NCBI GenBank assembly: GCA_027484655.1
Contig: JAIXSM010000004.1
Location: 1-64,000, forward strand
Direction of reading: 5' to 3'
DNA from: Hyphomicrobiales bacterium
GTDB lineage: Bacteria; Pseudomonadota; Alphaproteobacteria; Rhizobiales; Beijerinckiaceae
Length of the DNA stretch: 64,000 bases
The translations under genes were made by a program, and so were the position numbers. Shown one piece after another: positions 16,284-24,961 of this stretch. A model generated the notes under the pieces. It made no database searches. It saw only the letters and a list, made by a program, of their open reading frames with translations, and was not told the origin of the DNA. Position 1 is the stretch's first letter; the number at the start of each line of letters is the position of its first letter.

Positions 16284-18581
16284 TCAGCCCCCGCGCGCTG
16301 CGTTGATGACGCTCCACAGACGCGCGGGCGTCGCGGGCAGTTGCAGATCATGCACGCCAAGCGGACGCAGCGCGTCGATGAGCGCGTTGGCGACGGTGGG
16401 CACCGCCCCCGTCGCGCCTGCTTCGCCCACGCCCTTCACGCCCAGCGGATTGTTGGGCGACGGGATGGGGCGATCATGGACCTCCAGCGGCGGCAGCAGG
16501 TCCGCGCGCGGCATGAAGTAATCCATGAACGAGCCGGTGATCATCTGGCCGCTGGTCTCGTCGTAGACGCACACCTCGCCCATCACCTGCCCCAGCCCCT
16601 GCATCAGCCCGCCATGGACCTGGCCCTCGGCGAGGGTGTGGTTGAGCACCACGCCGGCGTCGTCCACGGCCACGTAATTCACGATCTCGACCTCGCCGGT
16701 TTCGGGGTCGATCTCCACCTCCGCCACATGGGCGCCGGTGGGGAAATTCGTGGTCATGGGATGCGAATCGATGGTGTCGAGGCTGTTGTCGCCGCTCGCC
16801 GCCAACGTTCTGGCGAGATCGAGCAGCCCAACGCTCAGGTCGGTCCCCTTCACGCGGAAGGCGCCGGCCTCGAACTCGATGTCATCCTCTGCGGCCTCCA
16901 GACGCTTGGCCGCCAGTTCGCGCCCCTTGCGGATAACCGTGTGGGCAGCGTTCGAGAGCGCGCCGCCGTGGGTCATCATGGAGCGTGAGCCGATGGTGCC
17001 GAGCCCGATCAGCGCCGGACCATCGGGGTCGCTGGCGCGCAGCGTGATCGCCTCGGGGTCGACGCCGAGAACCCGCCCGACGATCTCCGGAAACACAGTC
17101 TCGTGCCCCTGCCCGGAGGGGCCGGACACGGTGTAGAGCGTCGCATGGCCGTTCGCGCCGAAGCGGATCGCCACCTCCTCGCGGGGCGCGGCGCCGCCAC
17201 CCGAGGGCTCGATGAACACCGAACACGCTGCGCCAAATAGCTTGCCGCGCTTCAACGCCGCCTTGCGGCGCTTCTCAAGCCCCTTCCAGTCGGCCGCCTT
17301 CAGCACATCGGCCAGCAGCCCCGCCGGGTCGCCGCTGTCGTACACGGAGCCTGTGGGCGTCTTGTACGGGAAGGCCTTCGCCGGAATGAGGTTCTTCTTG
17401 CGCAGCTCGATGCGGTCGCGGCCCGTTTCGCGCGCCGCCTCCTCCACCAGACGCTCGATCAAGTAGCAGACGTTGGGCCGCGCCGCGCCGCGGTAAGCGG
17501 TGGTGGGCGTGGCGTTGGTGAGGACGAGTCGATGCAGGCCCGTCAGCGCCGGGATTTGATACACGCTTGCCGCGTGAACGCTGGGCGCCATGGTGTTGAT
17601 GAACGGCCCCGGACCGGAGAGATAAGCGCCGCAATCCACCACCCACTGGATGCGCAGACCGATGAACTTGCCCTGCGCATCGAGCGCCAGTTCGCCCGTC
17701 ATGCGGGCGCCGCGTCCATGGTGATCGCTCAGGATCGTCTCGGAGCGGGTCGACACCCACTTCACCGGCTTACCGATCTTGCGCGCCGCCGCCATGCACG
17801 CGACGAACTCGGGGTACGCCTCGCCGCGCACGCCAAAGCCGCCGCCCACATCCAGCGCGTAGACGCGGATCTTGTCCTCGGGAACGCCGGCGGCCACCGC
17901 GAGGCCGGGGCGCATGAGCGTGATGCCCTGGGTTGGCGCATAGACGTCGTAAACATCCGTCTTCGAATCCCACTTCGCGACGCAGGCCTTCGGCTCCATG
18001 GGGTTGCCGGCGATGCGCGGCGCCTCGAGCGTGAGGCGCGTCACGTGCGCGGCGGACGCGAAAGCCGCCTCCGTCGCGGCGGGATCGCCGTACTCGTAAT
18101 CGAAGGCGAGATTGTTGGGCACGTGGTCGTAGAGAAGCGGCGCGCCGGGCGCGAGCGCCTTGCCGGGATCAAGGACCACCGGCAGATCCTCAAGCTCGAC
18201 GGCGATGAGTTCCGCCGCGTCCATGGCGTCGGCGAGCGTCGTCGCCACCACGAACGCCAGCGGCTCGCCGCCGTAGCGCACGCGATCCGTGGCGAGGATC
18301 GTGCGGCCCGTCTCGATGAGCTTCATGCCGCCCTTGCCGGGATACTTCACCAGCGGCGGAATGGGCGCGGCGCCCTCAAAGTCAGCGCCGGTGAGCACGC
18401 ACAGGACGCCCGGATGGGCGCGCGCCGCGCTCGCGTCCAGCGACACGATGCGCGCGTGCGCCCTGTCCGCGCGCAGGAAGAACCCGTACGCCTGATCAGG
18501 AAACGACCAGTCTGACGTGTAGCGGCCCTGCCCCGTGACGAGACGGAAATCCTCGCGCCGTCCCTTGAATTCCATGCCCAT
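16284..18581 (-). CDS. Xanthine dehydrogenase-family molybdopterin-binding subunit (CoxL form II-like), orphan
   Basis: Large subunit of a molybdenum hydroxylase, 765 residues. The start GRREDFRLVTGQGRYTSDW is the usual CoxL opening. ALDVGGGFGVRGEAYPEF is a cofactor-binding motif, and TAYRGAARPN corresponds to the active-site loop. Its AYRG sequence fits form II (BMS-type) and not the AYRCSFR loop of true CO dehydrogenase. GLGTIGSRSMMTHGGAL contributes to the Mo site. The FAD (CoxM) and iron-sulfur (CoxS) subunit genes that normally accompany it are not in the window, so partners must be elsewhere. It lies about 80 bases downstream of a Bug protein gene on the same strand. Substrate unknown. 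Confidence 0.88.
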   Translation of the reverse strand: MGMEFKGRREDFRLVTGQGRYTSDWSFPDQAYGFFLRADRAHARIVSLDASAARAHPGVLCVLTGADFEGAAPIPPLVKYPGKGGMKLIETGRTILATDRVRYGGEPLAFVVATTLADAMDAAELIAVELEDLPVVLDPGKALAPGAPLLYDHVPNNLAFDYEYGDPAATEAAFASAAHVTRLTLEAPRIAGNPMEPKACVAKWDSKTDVYDVYAPTQGITLMRPGLAVAAGVPEDKIRVYALDVGGGFGVRGEAYPEFVACMAAARKIGKPVKWVSTRSETILSDHHGRGARMTGELALDAQGKFIGLRIQWVVDCGAYLSGPGPFINTMAPSVHAASVYQIPALTGLHRLVLTNATPTTAYRGAARPNVCYLIERLVEEAARETGRDRIELRKKNLIPAKAFPYKTPTGSVYDSGDPAGLLADVLKAADWKGLEKRRKAALKRGKLFGAACSVFIEPSGGGAAPREEVAIRFGANGHATLYTVSGPSGQGHETVFPEIVGRVLGVDPEAITLRASDPDGPALIGLGTIGSRSMMTHGGALSNAAHTVIRKGRELAAKRLEAAEDDIEFEAGAFRVKGTDLSVGLLDLARTLAASGDNSLDTIDSHPMTTNFPTGAHVAEVEIDPETGEVEIVNYVAVDDAGVVLNHTLAEGQVHGGLMQGLGQVMGEVCVYDETSGQMITGSFMDYFMPRADLLPPLEVHDRPIPSPNNPLGVKGVGEAGATGAVPTVANALIDALRPLGVHDLQLPATPARLWSVINAARGG

Positions 18582-18612
18582 GCCATCCCCCGGAGGCGCG
18601 TGCGCCTCATTG

Positions 18613-18634
18613 AGCGGCCGCCGTGGCGGCCGCT
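18613..18634. repeat. Stem-loop between the Bug gene and the CoxL-like gene
   Basis: Perfect ten-base-pair inverted repeat AGCGGCCGCC / GGCGGCCGCT with a GT centre. In the minus-strand transcript it falls between the two genes and may limit read-through or protect the upstream message. No T-tract is present. Confidence 0.5.
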
Positions 18635-18662
18635 GTCTGCCTGTTGTGCGATCGCTCAGCCG

Positions 18663-19685
18663 TCACTCGATGATGGCGCGTGCGCGGGCGGCGAGATTTT
18701 TCGGCGTCGCGAGCACGTCGGCGACCACCTTCTGCATATCCTCGCCGCGCACGGGATCCACCTCGATCTGGAGTTTCTCCGCCTCCTTGAGGAAGTCCGC
18801 GTCCCTCATGGTTTCGTCGAACGCCTTGCGCACGGCGGCCACGCGGTCTGCGGGCACGCCGCCGGCGAACGCGAGCGGACGTCCGAGACGGGTGCCGGAA
18901 ACGATCAGCTCAACGGTGCGGCGGTCGTCATCGTTCTTCACAAGGTCTGTGACCGAGGGAACGCCTGGCAGGTCTTTGGGCGCGGGGCCGGCGTAGGCCA
19001 AAATCTTGATGTCGCCGTTCTTGATCCAGTCCGGCTTCGTCACCTTCCAGCTCGACCACGTGTTGTTGCGCGCCTGCACCTCGCCGCGCTCCATGGCGAG
19101 ATTGATCTCGTTGCCGCCGGGATAGCCGGTGACGATCTTGAAGCGCGTGTCGAGAAATTCATTCAGCATCGCGGGGAAGGAATAGGTGATCGCGCCGCGG
19201 CCGCTGGCGCCGGTGATGACTTCCCTCTTGCGCGCCTCGTCGATGGTGCTCACGCCAGCGGTGCGCCACACGGTCATGGTCTCCACGGTCGGCGAGATGG
19301 AGCCGATCCACTGGAAGCGGCCGATATCAAACCGGATCACATCGAGCCCGGCCGCCTGCATGGCGGGGAAGTTGTTGGCGATCATGCCGATGTTCGTGCC
19401 GTCCTTCGGCGCCACGTCGGCCAGGTATGCGGCCATTTTGGCGCCGCCCGCGCCGGTCATGTTCTGGGCGACCATCGTCGGATTGCCGGGGATGTAGCGG
19501 CCGATGTAGCGGGCGACGAGGCGCGCATGCAGATCATATTCGCCGCCGACGCCCACGCCGATCAGCACGTTGATGTTCCTGCCCTTGTAGAATTCCGCCG
19601 GCGACTGCGCCTGCGCAGCGCCCGTGACAAAGCCCAGGCTCACGGCCGCCAGGGCCGCACGCGCGAACATCCGCGATCGTTGCAT
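18663..19685 (-). CDS. Tripartite tricarboxylate transporter-type (Bug/TctC) binding protein 1
   Basis: A 340-residue periplasmic receptor. The signal peptide runs from MQRSRMFARAALAAVSLGFV to a cleavage after AAQA. The mature start SPAEFYKGRNINVLIGVGVGG and the VARYIGRYIPGNPTMVAQNMTGAGG segment match the Bug fold, as does APKDGTNIGMI. The ATG follows GGGAGGGAG, which rules out longer starts. It is the first gene of a probable two-gene unit with the CoxL-like subunit, and is divergent from a close relative. No TctA/TctB membrane genes are nearby. The ligand is unknown. Confidence 0.88.
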   Translation of the reverse strand: MQRSRMFARAALAAVSLGFVTGAAQAQSPAEFYKGRNINVLIGVGVGGEYDLHARLVARYIGRYIPGNPTMVAQNMTGAGGAKMAAYLADVAPKDGTNIGMIANNFPAMQAAGLDVIRFDIGRFQWIGSISPTVETMTVWRTAGVSTIDEARKREVITGASGRGAITYSFPAMLNEFLDTRFKIVTGYPGGNEINLAMERGEVQARNNTWSSWKVTKPDWIKNGDIKILAYAGPAPKDLPGVPSVTDLVKNDDDRRTVELIVSGTRLGRPLAFAGGVPADRVAAVRKAFDETMRDADFLKEAEKLQIEVDPVRGEDMQKVVADVLATPKNLAARARAIIE

Positions 19686-19910
19686 TCGATCTCCCTCCCT
19701 ACTGGCGCCTTGCGCCATCACCATCCGCGCCGGGCGTTCCCGTGCGCTGACGCCCGGACTATACTGCGGGCGCCTTCGCCGCGCCAATCCTTCGCAGCGT
19801 CAAGTCTTCCCCGCGTCAAGTCTTCGCAGAGTCCTTGCCCTTGCATCAGGCGCCCGGCTTGCTTTAAGCGATTGATCCCCCTTGAGGGGTCCGCTGGAAG
19901 GGAGCGCACA

Positions 19911-20930
19911 ATGAAAAAAATCACGCTTGGTTTCACCGCTGCGATGATCGGGCTCGGCGCGACCGCCGCGCACGCGCAGACACCCGCCGAATTCTACAAG
20001 GGCAAGAACGTCACGATCTACATCGCGTTCTCACCGGGCGGCACCTACGACCTGTTCGGCCGCCTTGTGGCGCGCCACATCGGCAAGCACATCCCCGGCG
20101 CGCCCACCGTGATCGCGTCGAACATGCCCGGCGCCGGCGGCCTCACCGCCACAAACTTCATGTACCGCGCAGCGCCGCGCGACGGCACCGCCATGGCGAT
20201 CATCACGCAGAACGTCGCCATCGAAGAGGCGCTGAAGAACAAGGCCGCGCAGTACAAGTCGAACGAGTTCACCTGGATTGGCCGCGCCACCTCCAACATC
20301 GAGGTGCATGTGCTGTCCACCAAGTCCCCGGGGCACACCATCGAGGGCGCGAGGAAGCACGAGACGCCCGTTGCCAGCACCGGCCCGGGCTCCCCGTCCG
20401 ACAGCTATCCGCGTTTGCTGAACGCGACGCTCGGCACGCGGTACAAGGTGATCCGCGGCTTCCCCGGCTCCACGGACGGCCTGCTCGCCATCGAGCGCGG
20501 CGAAGTCGATGGCGCGCTGACCTCGTGGAACACCATGAAGAGCACGCGCATGAACTGGCTCACGGAAGGCCGCGCCGTTCTGCCGGTGCAGTACGTGCCG
20601 AAGCGTTCGCCCGAGCTGAAGGACGTGCCGACGCTGCTCGAACTCGCCACCAACGACGCCGACCGCAAGCTCCTCGCCTTCGCCATTTCGAGCGCCGAAG
20701 TCGGCCGCGCGTTCCTCGCGCCCCCGGGCGTGCCCGCCGACCGCGTGCGCGCGCTCCGCGACGCGTTCAACGCGGCGATGAAGGATAAGGAGCTGCTCGC
20801 GGAAGTCGAGAAGTCGCAGCTCGACTTCGACCCCGCCACCGGCGAGGAGCTGGCGAAGATCATCGCCGACACGCTCGCCGCCGACGAGACCGTGATCGAG
20901 CGGATGCGCAAGATCACGTCTGTCGAGTAA
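19911..20930 (+). CDS. Tripartite tricarboxylate transporter-type (Bug/TctC) binding protein 2
   Basis: A 339-residue periplasmic receptor with signal peptide MKKITLGFTAAMIGLGATAAHAQ. Mature protein begins TPAEFYKGKNVTIYIAFSPGG. VARHIGKHIPGAPTVIASNMPGAGGLTATN and APRDGTAMAI are the ligand-loop motifs. It is clearly a paralogue of the divergent gene next to it; the 225-base gap between them must hold both promoters. The start codon has GGAAGGGAGCG upstream. The reading frame is open a long way further upstream, but that extension is not coding-like. A strong terminator follows. Confidence 0.88.
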   Translation: MKKITLGFTAAMIGLGATAAHAQTPAEFYKGKNVTIYIAFSPGGTYDLFGRLVARHIGKHIPGAPTVIASNMPGAGGLTATNFMYRAAPRDGTAMAIITQNVAIEEALKNKAAQYKSNEFTWIGRATSNIEVHVLSTKSPGHTIEGARKHETPVASTGPGSPSDSYPRLLNATLGTRYKVIRGFPGSTDGLLAIERGEVDGALTSWNTMKSTRMNWLTEGRAVLPVQYVPKRSPELKDVPTLLELATNDADRKLLAFAISSAEVGRAFLAPPGVPADRVRALRDAFNAAMKDKELLAEVEKSQLDFDPATGEELAKIIADTLAADETVIERMRKITSVE

Positions 20931-20951
20931 TCACCCGACATCAGACTGAAG

Positions 20952-20987
20952 AGAGCCCGGAAGCTCAGCGCTTCCGGGCTCTTTTTT
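20952..20987 (+). terminator. Intrinsic terminator after Bug protein 2
   Basis: Thirteen-base-pair stem AGAGCCCGGAAGC / GCTTCCGGGCTCT with loop TCAGC, running into a T-tract, about 20 bases after the stop codon. Confidence 0.93.
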
Positions 20988-21007
20988 ATTGGCTTGATCG
21001 CTCCCAT

Positions 21008-21067
21008 GCGCGCGAGGACGCGCGCGGTCCAAAGGGGCACAACTGGACCGCGCGCGTCCTCGCGCGC
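21008..21067. repeat. Perfect 23-bp inverted repeat (dispersed repeat, hairpin form)
   Basis: The arms at 21008-21030 and 21045-21067 are exact reverse complements of 23 bases, starting GCGCGCGAGGACGCGCGCGG, with a 14-base spacer. The same 23-mer recurs at 59699-59721 and 60591-60613. It lies in the gap between Bug protein 2 and the convergent MDR gene, beyond the intrinsic terminator. Confidence 0.9.
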
Positions 21068-21111
21068 AAAAAGGCGCAACCGGACCGTCCGCAATCCCGT
21101 GGCAGACGACT

Positions 21112-22152
21112 TCACCCCATAGTGGGGTCGAGCACGATCTTCCCCATGCCCGGATCAGCCTCCATCATCTCATGGGCCTTGCGCGCCTGCGAGAGCGGCA
21201 GCACGTGGGCGATGGGCGCCTTGATCTTACCCTCCGCCGCAGCCTGAAAACACTTCGGCAGGTCTTCCTTGCGCGCGCCCGGCTGGCCCTTGATCGTGAT
21301 CTTGCGATCATAGAGGTGGAAGAAATCGATGGTCACGTTGGGCCCGCCGTGCGCTCCTGCGGTGACGAGACGCCCGCTCTCGCCCAGCGCGTGAAACGCT
21401 TTCGGCAGCACGTCCGGATTGGCGATGTTGTCGTAGAGGACGTTCACGCCTTTCCCGTCCGTGATCTTCATGATCTCGGCGCAGATATCCTGCGTGGAGT
21501 AATCAATCGCGTGATCCGCGCCCAGTTCGAGGCCCTTGTCGGCGCGCGCGCGCGAACCGGCCGTGCAGATCACCTTCGCGCCGATGACGTGCTTGGCGAT
21601 CTGGATGCCGACCTGCCCCAGATTGCCGCTGGCGCCCATGATGAGCACCCACTCATCCTTCTTGAGTTGCGCGACGTTGATGAGCAGATTCCATGCGGTC
21701 GGGCAGTGACGCATCACCACAGCGGCCTCGTGAAACGACAGCCCTTCCGGCAGCGGCGCGGCGGCGATGGAGGGCACGCACACGTACTCGGCGAAGCCGC
21801 CGGGACGCCGGATGCCCATCATGCCCTGCGGGCCTTTGTAATCGGTCTCATCCTCGCGCACGATGTCGAGCGGCATGCCGCCGGCGGCGACCACGCGGTC
21901 GCCCACCTTCCAGCGGCTGACGCCCGGACCCACCGCGTCAACGGTTCCCGCGCAGTCGACGCCGGGAATGCACGGCAGCGGAGCCTTGCGCTGCATCTGT
22001 GCGCCACGCCGCAGCGCAACGTCGAGCACGCGGTTGACGGTGGCGCCGCGCACCTTGATGCGGATCTCGCCCTCGCGCGGCTCAGGGGTTGGAACCTCCT
22101 CGTACTTCAGGACGTCAGGAGGACCGTACTCGTAAAAAATCGCGGCTTTCAT
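21112..22152 (-). CDS. MDR-superfamily zinc-type alcohol dehydrogenase / quinone oxidoreductase
   Basis: A 346-residue NAD(P)-dependent oxidoreductase. The GroES-like N-terminal domain has PGVDCAGTVDAVGPGVSRWKVGDRV; the Rossmann part has LIMGASGNLGQVGIQIAKHV, close to the A-x-x-G-x-x-G type, and a typical ELGADHAIDYS. The catalytic zinc ligands of true alcohol dehydrogenases are not all evident, so a quinone or enoyl reductase role is equally possible. It is a single gene on the minus strand, convergent with Bug protein 2. Confidence 0.82.
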   Translation of the reverse strand: MKAAIFYEYGPPDVLKYEEVPTPEPREGEIRIKVRGATVNRVLDVALRRGAQMQRKAPLPCIPGVDCAGTVDAVGPGVSRWKVGDRVVAAGGMPLDIVREDETDYKGPQGMMGIRRPGGFAEYVCVPSIAAAPLPEGLSFHEAAVVMRHCPTAWNLLINVAQLKKDEWVLIMGASGNLGQVGIQIAKHVIGAKVICTAGSRARADKGLELGADHAIDYSTQDICAEIMKITDGKGVNVLYDNIANPDVLPKAFHALGESGRLVTAGAHGGPNVTIDFFHLYDRKITIKGQPGARKEDLPKCFQAAAEGKIKAPIAHVLPLSQARKAHEMMEADPGMGKIVLDPTMG

Positions 22153-22228
22153 GCGCGCCTCTCTTTAGCGTTTCCCGCATCGAGAAATCGCGGAAAACGA
22201 AGCAGCCGGCAAGTCGAAAAGCCCGTCT

Positions 22229-23407
22229 TCAGGGGCCGCGCCGCGTGAGGCTGCGGCCGACGCTCAAGGCCGACGCCGCAAGGAGCACGGCGGTCGCGGC
22301 CAGAATGGCGCCGACGCCCGCCGCCGCGCCCAGCAATCCCGCCAGAAACGGGAGCGCGAACTGGCCGATGCGGTTGCCGGTCAGGCGCATGGTCATGGCG
22401 GTGCCCCGGGCAGAGACGGGAGCAAGCTCCACCACGTTCGACAGGCAGAGCGTCACGGCGAGCCCAAGGCCGAAGCCCATCAGGACGACCGCGGCGTACA
22501 TCACCGGCAGGGAACTCGACAGCACCAGCGCCACAAAGCCGATGGCGCCTGCGATCAGGCTCCAGACGGTGAGGCTCGCACGGCCGAAGACGGCGACCAT
22601 CCGGGCGTAGAACAGGCGAGCGAAAATGGACGCCACCGCGCGGGTGGTGAGAAGAAAACCCACGTGGGCCGCACCAATGCCCCGTTCAGCGCCCAGCAGG
22701 GGCAGATAGATCATGAAAAGATCCATGGCCGTGACGGTCATCACGCTGGCGAGGATCACGATCACGAGCCCGGGCACGCGCACGAGTTCGCCCAGCGTCG
22801 CGCTGGCCTGCGCCGGCTTGCCGCCCTGGGGCGCAGGCGCGGCCGGCATCGTGAACGCGCATACGAAGGTGAGCGCGGCGGCGCCAAGCGCCAGCAAAAA
22901 CAGGGGTTGCGTGGGCGCCACGGCGGCGGAGCCCGCCGTCCACCCCACGATCATCGGCCCGAGCATCTGGCCAATCGCCAGCGCGACCATGTAGTGGCCG
23001 AGCACGGACTCCCGGCTGACCGGCCCCGAGCAGCGCAAGGCGAACATCTGGTGGCCCGCCATGAGGCACAGGTGGCCGACGCCGCCGATGACCGTGAACA
23101 GCAGCAGGAGCCACGCAGCGTCGGCCGCGATCCACAGGCCCAGATTGGCGACGACGGTGAGCGCGGCGCCCGCCCAGATGGCGTGCGCGTCGCGGCCCTT
23201 GTCGATCCAGCGCCCGAGCGGCAGCGCCATGAAGATCGGCAGCAGGGCGTAGCCCGACGAGATGGCGCCGTACCAGGCGACCGACAGATCGAGTTCGATG
23301 GAGCGGTAGGAGACGGTGACCCGCGTCAGCGCCGTGACCAGCTGGAACAGCGCCGAGTGCAGCAGGAAGGGGATCAGAAGGCGGGGGCGAAAATCTGAGG
23401 CGGCCAT
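22229..23407 (-). CDS. MFS transporter, 12-helix type
   Basis: A 392-residue inner-membrane protein with about twelve hydrophobic helices. The helix 2-3 loop reads PLGRWIDKGRDA, a version of the MFS motif A. Glycine- and alanine-rich helices such as IGGVGHLCLMAGHQMFAL and VVLMGFGLGLAVTLCLSNV support a drug or metabolite exporter. The ATG is chosen because the protein then starts MAASDFRPRLLIPFLLH, just before helix 1; an upstream extension is rich in arginine and not membrane-like. The substrate is unknown. Confidence 0.83.
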   Translation of the reverse strand: MAASDFRPRLLIPFLLHSALFQLVTALTRVTVSYRSIELDLSVAWYGAISSGYALLPIFMALPLGRWIDKGRDAHAIWAGAALTVVANLGLWIAADAAWLLLLFTVIGGVGHLCLMAGHQMFALRCSGPVSRESVLGHYMVALAIGQMLGPMIVGWTAGSAAVAPTQPLFLLALGAAALTFVCAFTMPAAPAPQGGKPAQASATLGELVRVPGLVIVILASVMTVTAMDLFMIYLPLLGAERGIGAAHVGFLLTTRAVASIFARLFYARMVAVFGRASLTVWSLIAGAIGFVALVLSSSLPVMYAAVVLMGFGLGLAVTLCLSNVVELAPVSARGTAMTMRLTGNRIGQFALPFLAGLLGAAAGVGAILAATAVLLAASALSVGRSLTRRGP

Positions 23408-23486
23408 TCCGCTTCTTGTCCTTATGGAGATGCGGCGCGCGCCAGCCAACCCCTTGTAAGCCCGCAGCGGCTTTGTGCAAACCGCT

Positions 23487-24680
23487 TCAGAAGAGTTCCG
23501 AGGCCGCAAGCGCAAACGTCATCGCCGCCGCAGCCGGCGCGGTCCAGGCAGGCGCGCGCACGCCCGACAGCGGGGCGGCGGGATTGCGCCGCACCAGCAC
23601 GGCCGCCAGATTGACCGCCGTGAACACGGCCAACGTCAGCAGGTTCGCCAGCGACAGCAGCCGTTCGAACGGCGCGAACAGGGCCACCGCCAACACGATC
23701 CCGCCGGCGGCCAGCGTCGCGGCGGCGGGCGTGCGGGTTCTCTCGCTGACGTGGCCCAAAAAAGCAGGCGCATGGCCCCGCCGCGCCATGCCGTAGAACA
23801 GCCGCGAGAGCATGATGATCTCGACAAGGACGCCGTTGGCCACCGCCAACGCGCCGACCAGCGCGAACGCCAGCGCCGCCTTGCCAGTGAAAAGCGCGAG
23901 CAACGGGTTGTCGGAGCCCCCAAGCCCCGCCCACACGCTGGCCGCCGCCACCGCCACGTAAAGCGCGATGCTCAGCGCCACCGCAGCCAGAATCGCCCGC
24001 GGCAGGGTGCGCGTGGGATCTTTCGTCTCCTCGCCCATGTTGGCGAGCACCTCGAAGCCGATGAAGGCGAAGAACGCGATGAACGCGCCGCTGACCACGC
24101 CCGCCCATTGCCCCCCGTCGTTGGGCAGAAAAACAGCCAGATCCCAGGCCGGCGCCTTGATAAGCCCCATGGCGACGGCCGCCAGCAGGCCGGCGATCTC
24201 CAGCGCCCCCAGCGCCGCCGCGAATCCAACGCTTTCGCGCACGCCAGCCACGGCGAGCGCCGTGAACGCCGACACCAGAACAAGAATGATCGCCCACGGC
24301 GGCGCAGAAACGAACACGGAGAAATACTTCACCGACCCGCTGGCGATGGACGCCGCCGCCACGCCCACAGCGACCGTGAGCGCGACCCCCACCACGCGGC
24401 CGGCTGCTTTGGAGCCGAAGCCATGCTCAACAAACGCGGCCGCCCCGGCCGCATGGGGCCAGCGGCTGGCGAGATCGGCGTAACTCAGTCCCGTGAGCGC
24501 TGCGGCCAGCCCGGCCACGAGGAAGGACAACGGGGCGGCCCCGCCCGCCCGCGCCTCCACGGCGCCCAGGGCCACGTACACCCCCGCACCGACAATGACG
24601 CTCATCCCGTAGAGGGAAAGCGCCCAGAACCCGAGCACCCGCTCAAGCGGCTGGGGCGATGATCCCGCGCCTTGCGCCAT
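23487..24680 (-). CDS. APC-superfamily amino acid permease
   Basis: A 397-residue inner-membrane permease with about twelve helices. Helix 1 holds GMSVIVGAGVYVALGAVEARAGGAAP, the unwound GxGxY-type region of APC transporters. ADLASRWPHAAGAAAFVEHGFG, FIAFFAFIGFEVLANMGEETKDPTRTLPRAI and LSRLFYGMARRGHAPAFLGHVS are standard APC landmarks. The second of two nearby ATGs is used, since GGGAG then has an eight-base spacing. It probably imports an amino acid or amine. Confidence 0.88.
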   Translation of the reverse strand: MAQGAGSSPQPLERVLGFWALSLYGMSVIVGAGVYVALGAVEARAGGAAPLSFLVAGLAAALTGLSYADLASRWPHAAGAAAFVEHGFGSKAAGRVVGVALTVAVGVAAASIASGSVKYFSVFVSAPPWAIILVLVSAFTALAVAGVRESVGFAAALGALEIAGLLAAVAMGLIKAPAWDLAVFLPNDGGQWAGVVSGAFIAFFAFIGFEVLANMGEETKDPTRTLPRAILAAVALSIALYVAVAAASVWAGLGGSDNPLLALFTGKAALAFALVGALAVANGVLVEIIMLSRLFYGMARRGHAPAFLGHVSERTRTPAAATLAAGGIVLAVALFAPFERLLSLANLLTLAVFTAVNLAAVLVRRNPAAPLSGVRAPAWTAPAAAAMTFALAASELF

Positions 24681-24811
24681 TGTCATGTCTCCCGTGTGCG
24701 ACGCCGGCCCAAGCAATTGGGATCACGCCCATAACTCAACCGGAACGCTTTCCGTTTCCGCCGCGTTTGCGAGGCGGTTGAGCAGGAACGCAGTTCGCAA
24801 CGGAGCCGTCC

Positions 24812-24886
24812 ATGAACAACATCATTTACATTGTCGGTCTGGTCGTGGTGATCCTTGTCATTCTGTCGTTCCTCGGGCTGCGGTAA
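24812..24886 (+). CDS. 24-residue single-pass membrane protein
   Basis: Very short reading frame with a CGGAG box seven bases before its ATG. The product, MNNIIYIVGLVVVILVILSF then LGLR, is one hydrophobic helix with a short polar N-terminus and a terminal arginine. Similar small proteins of the form M-N-x-I-I-Y-x-V-G occur in Alphaproteobacteria, as far as I recall. It is likely inserted in the inner membrane. It stands alone between the divergent permease gene and hemW. Confidence 0.65.
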   Translation: MNNIIYIVGLVVVILVILSFLGLR

Positions 24887-24961
24887 GCATCCGGACGACA
24901 AGCCGCGGACAGAGGGCGGTTCCCCCGTGACCCGGCGCGCCCGCCGTGCCATAAGCGGAAC

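Noticed and set aside
18600-19910. Long in-frame extension upstream of Bug protein 2
   Set aside because: It lies antisense to Bug protein 1 and the real start has a Shine-Dalgarno followed by a signal peptide.
21008-21067. The 23-bp hairpin as the transcription terminator of Bug protein 2
   Set aside because: A strong intrinsic terminator already lies at 20952-20987, and the 23-mer recurs at unrelated loci, so it is treated as a repeat element.
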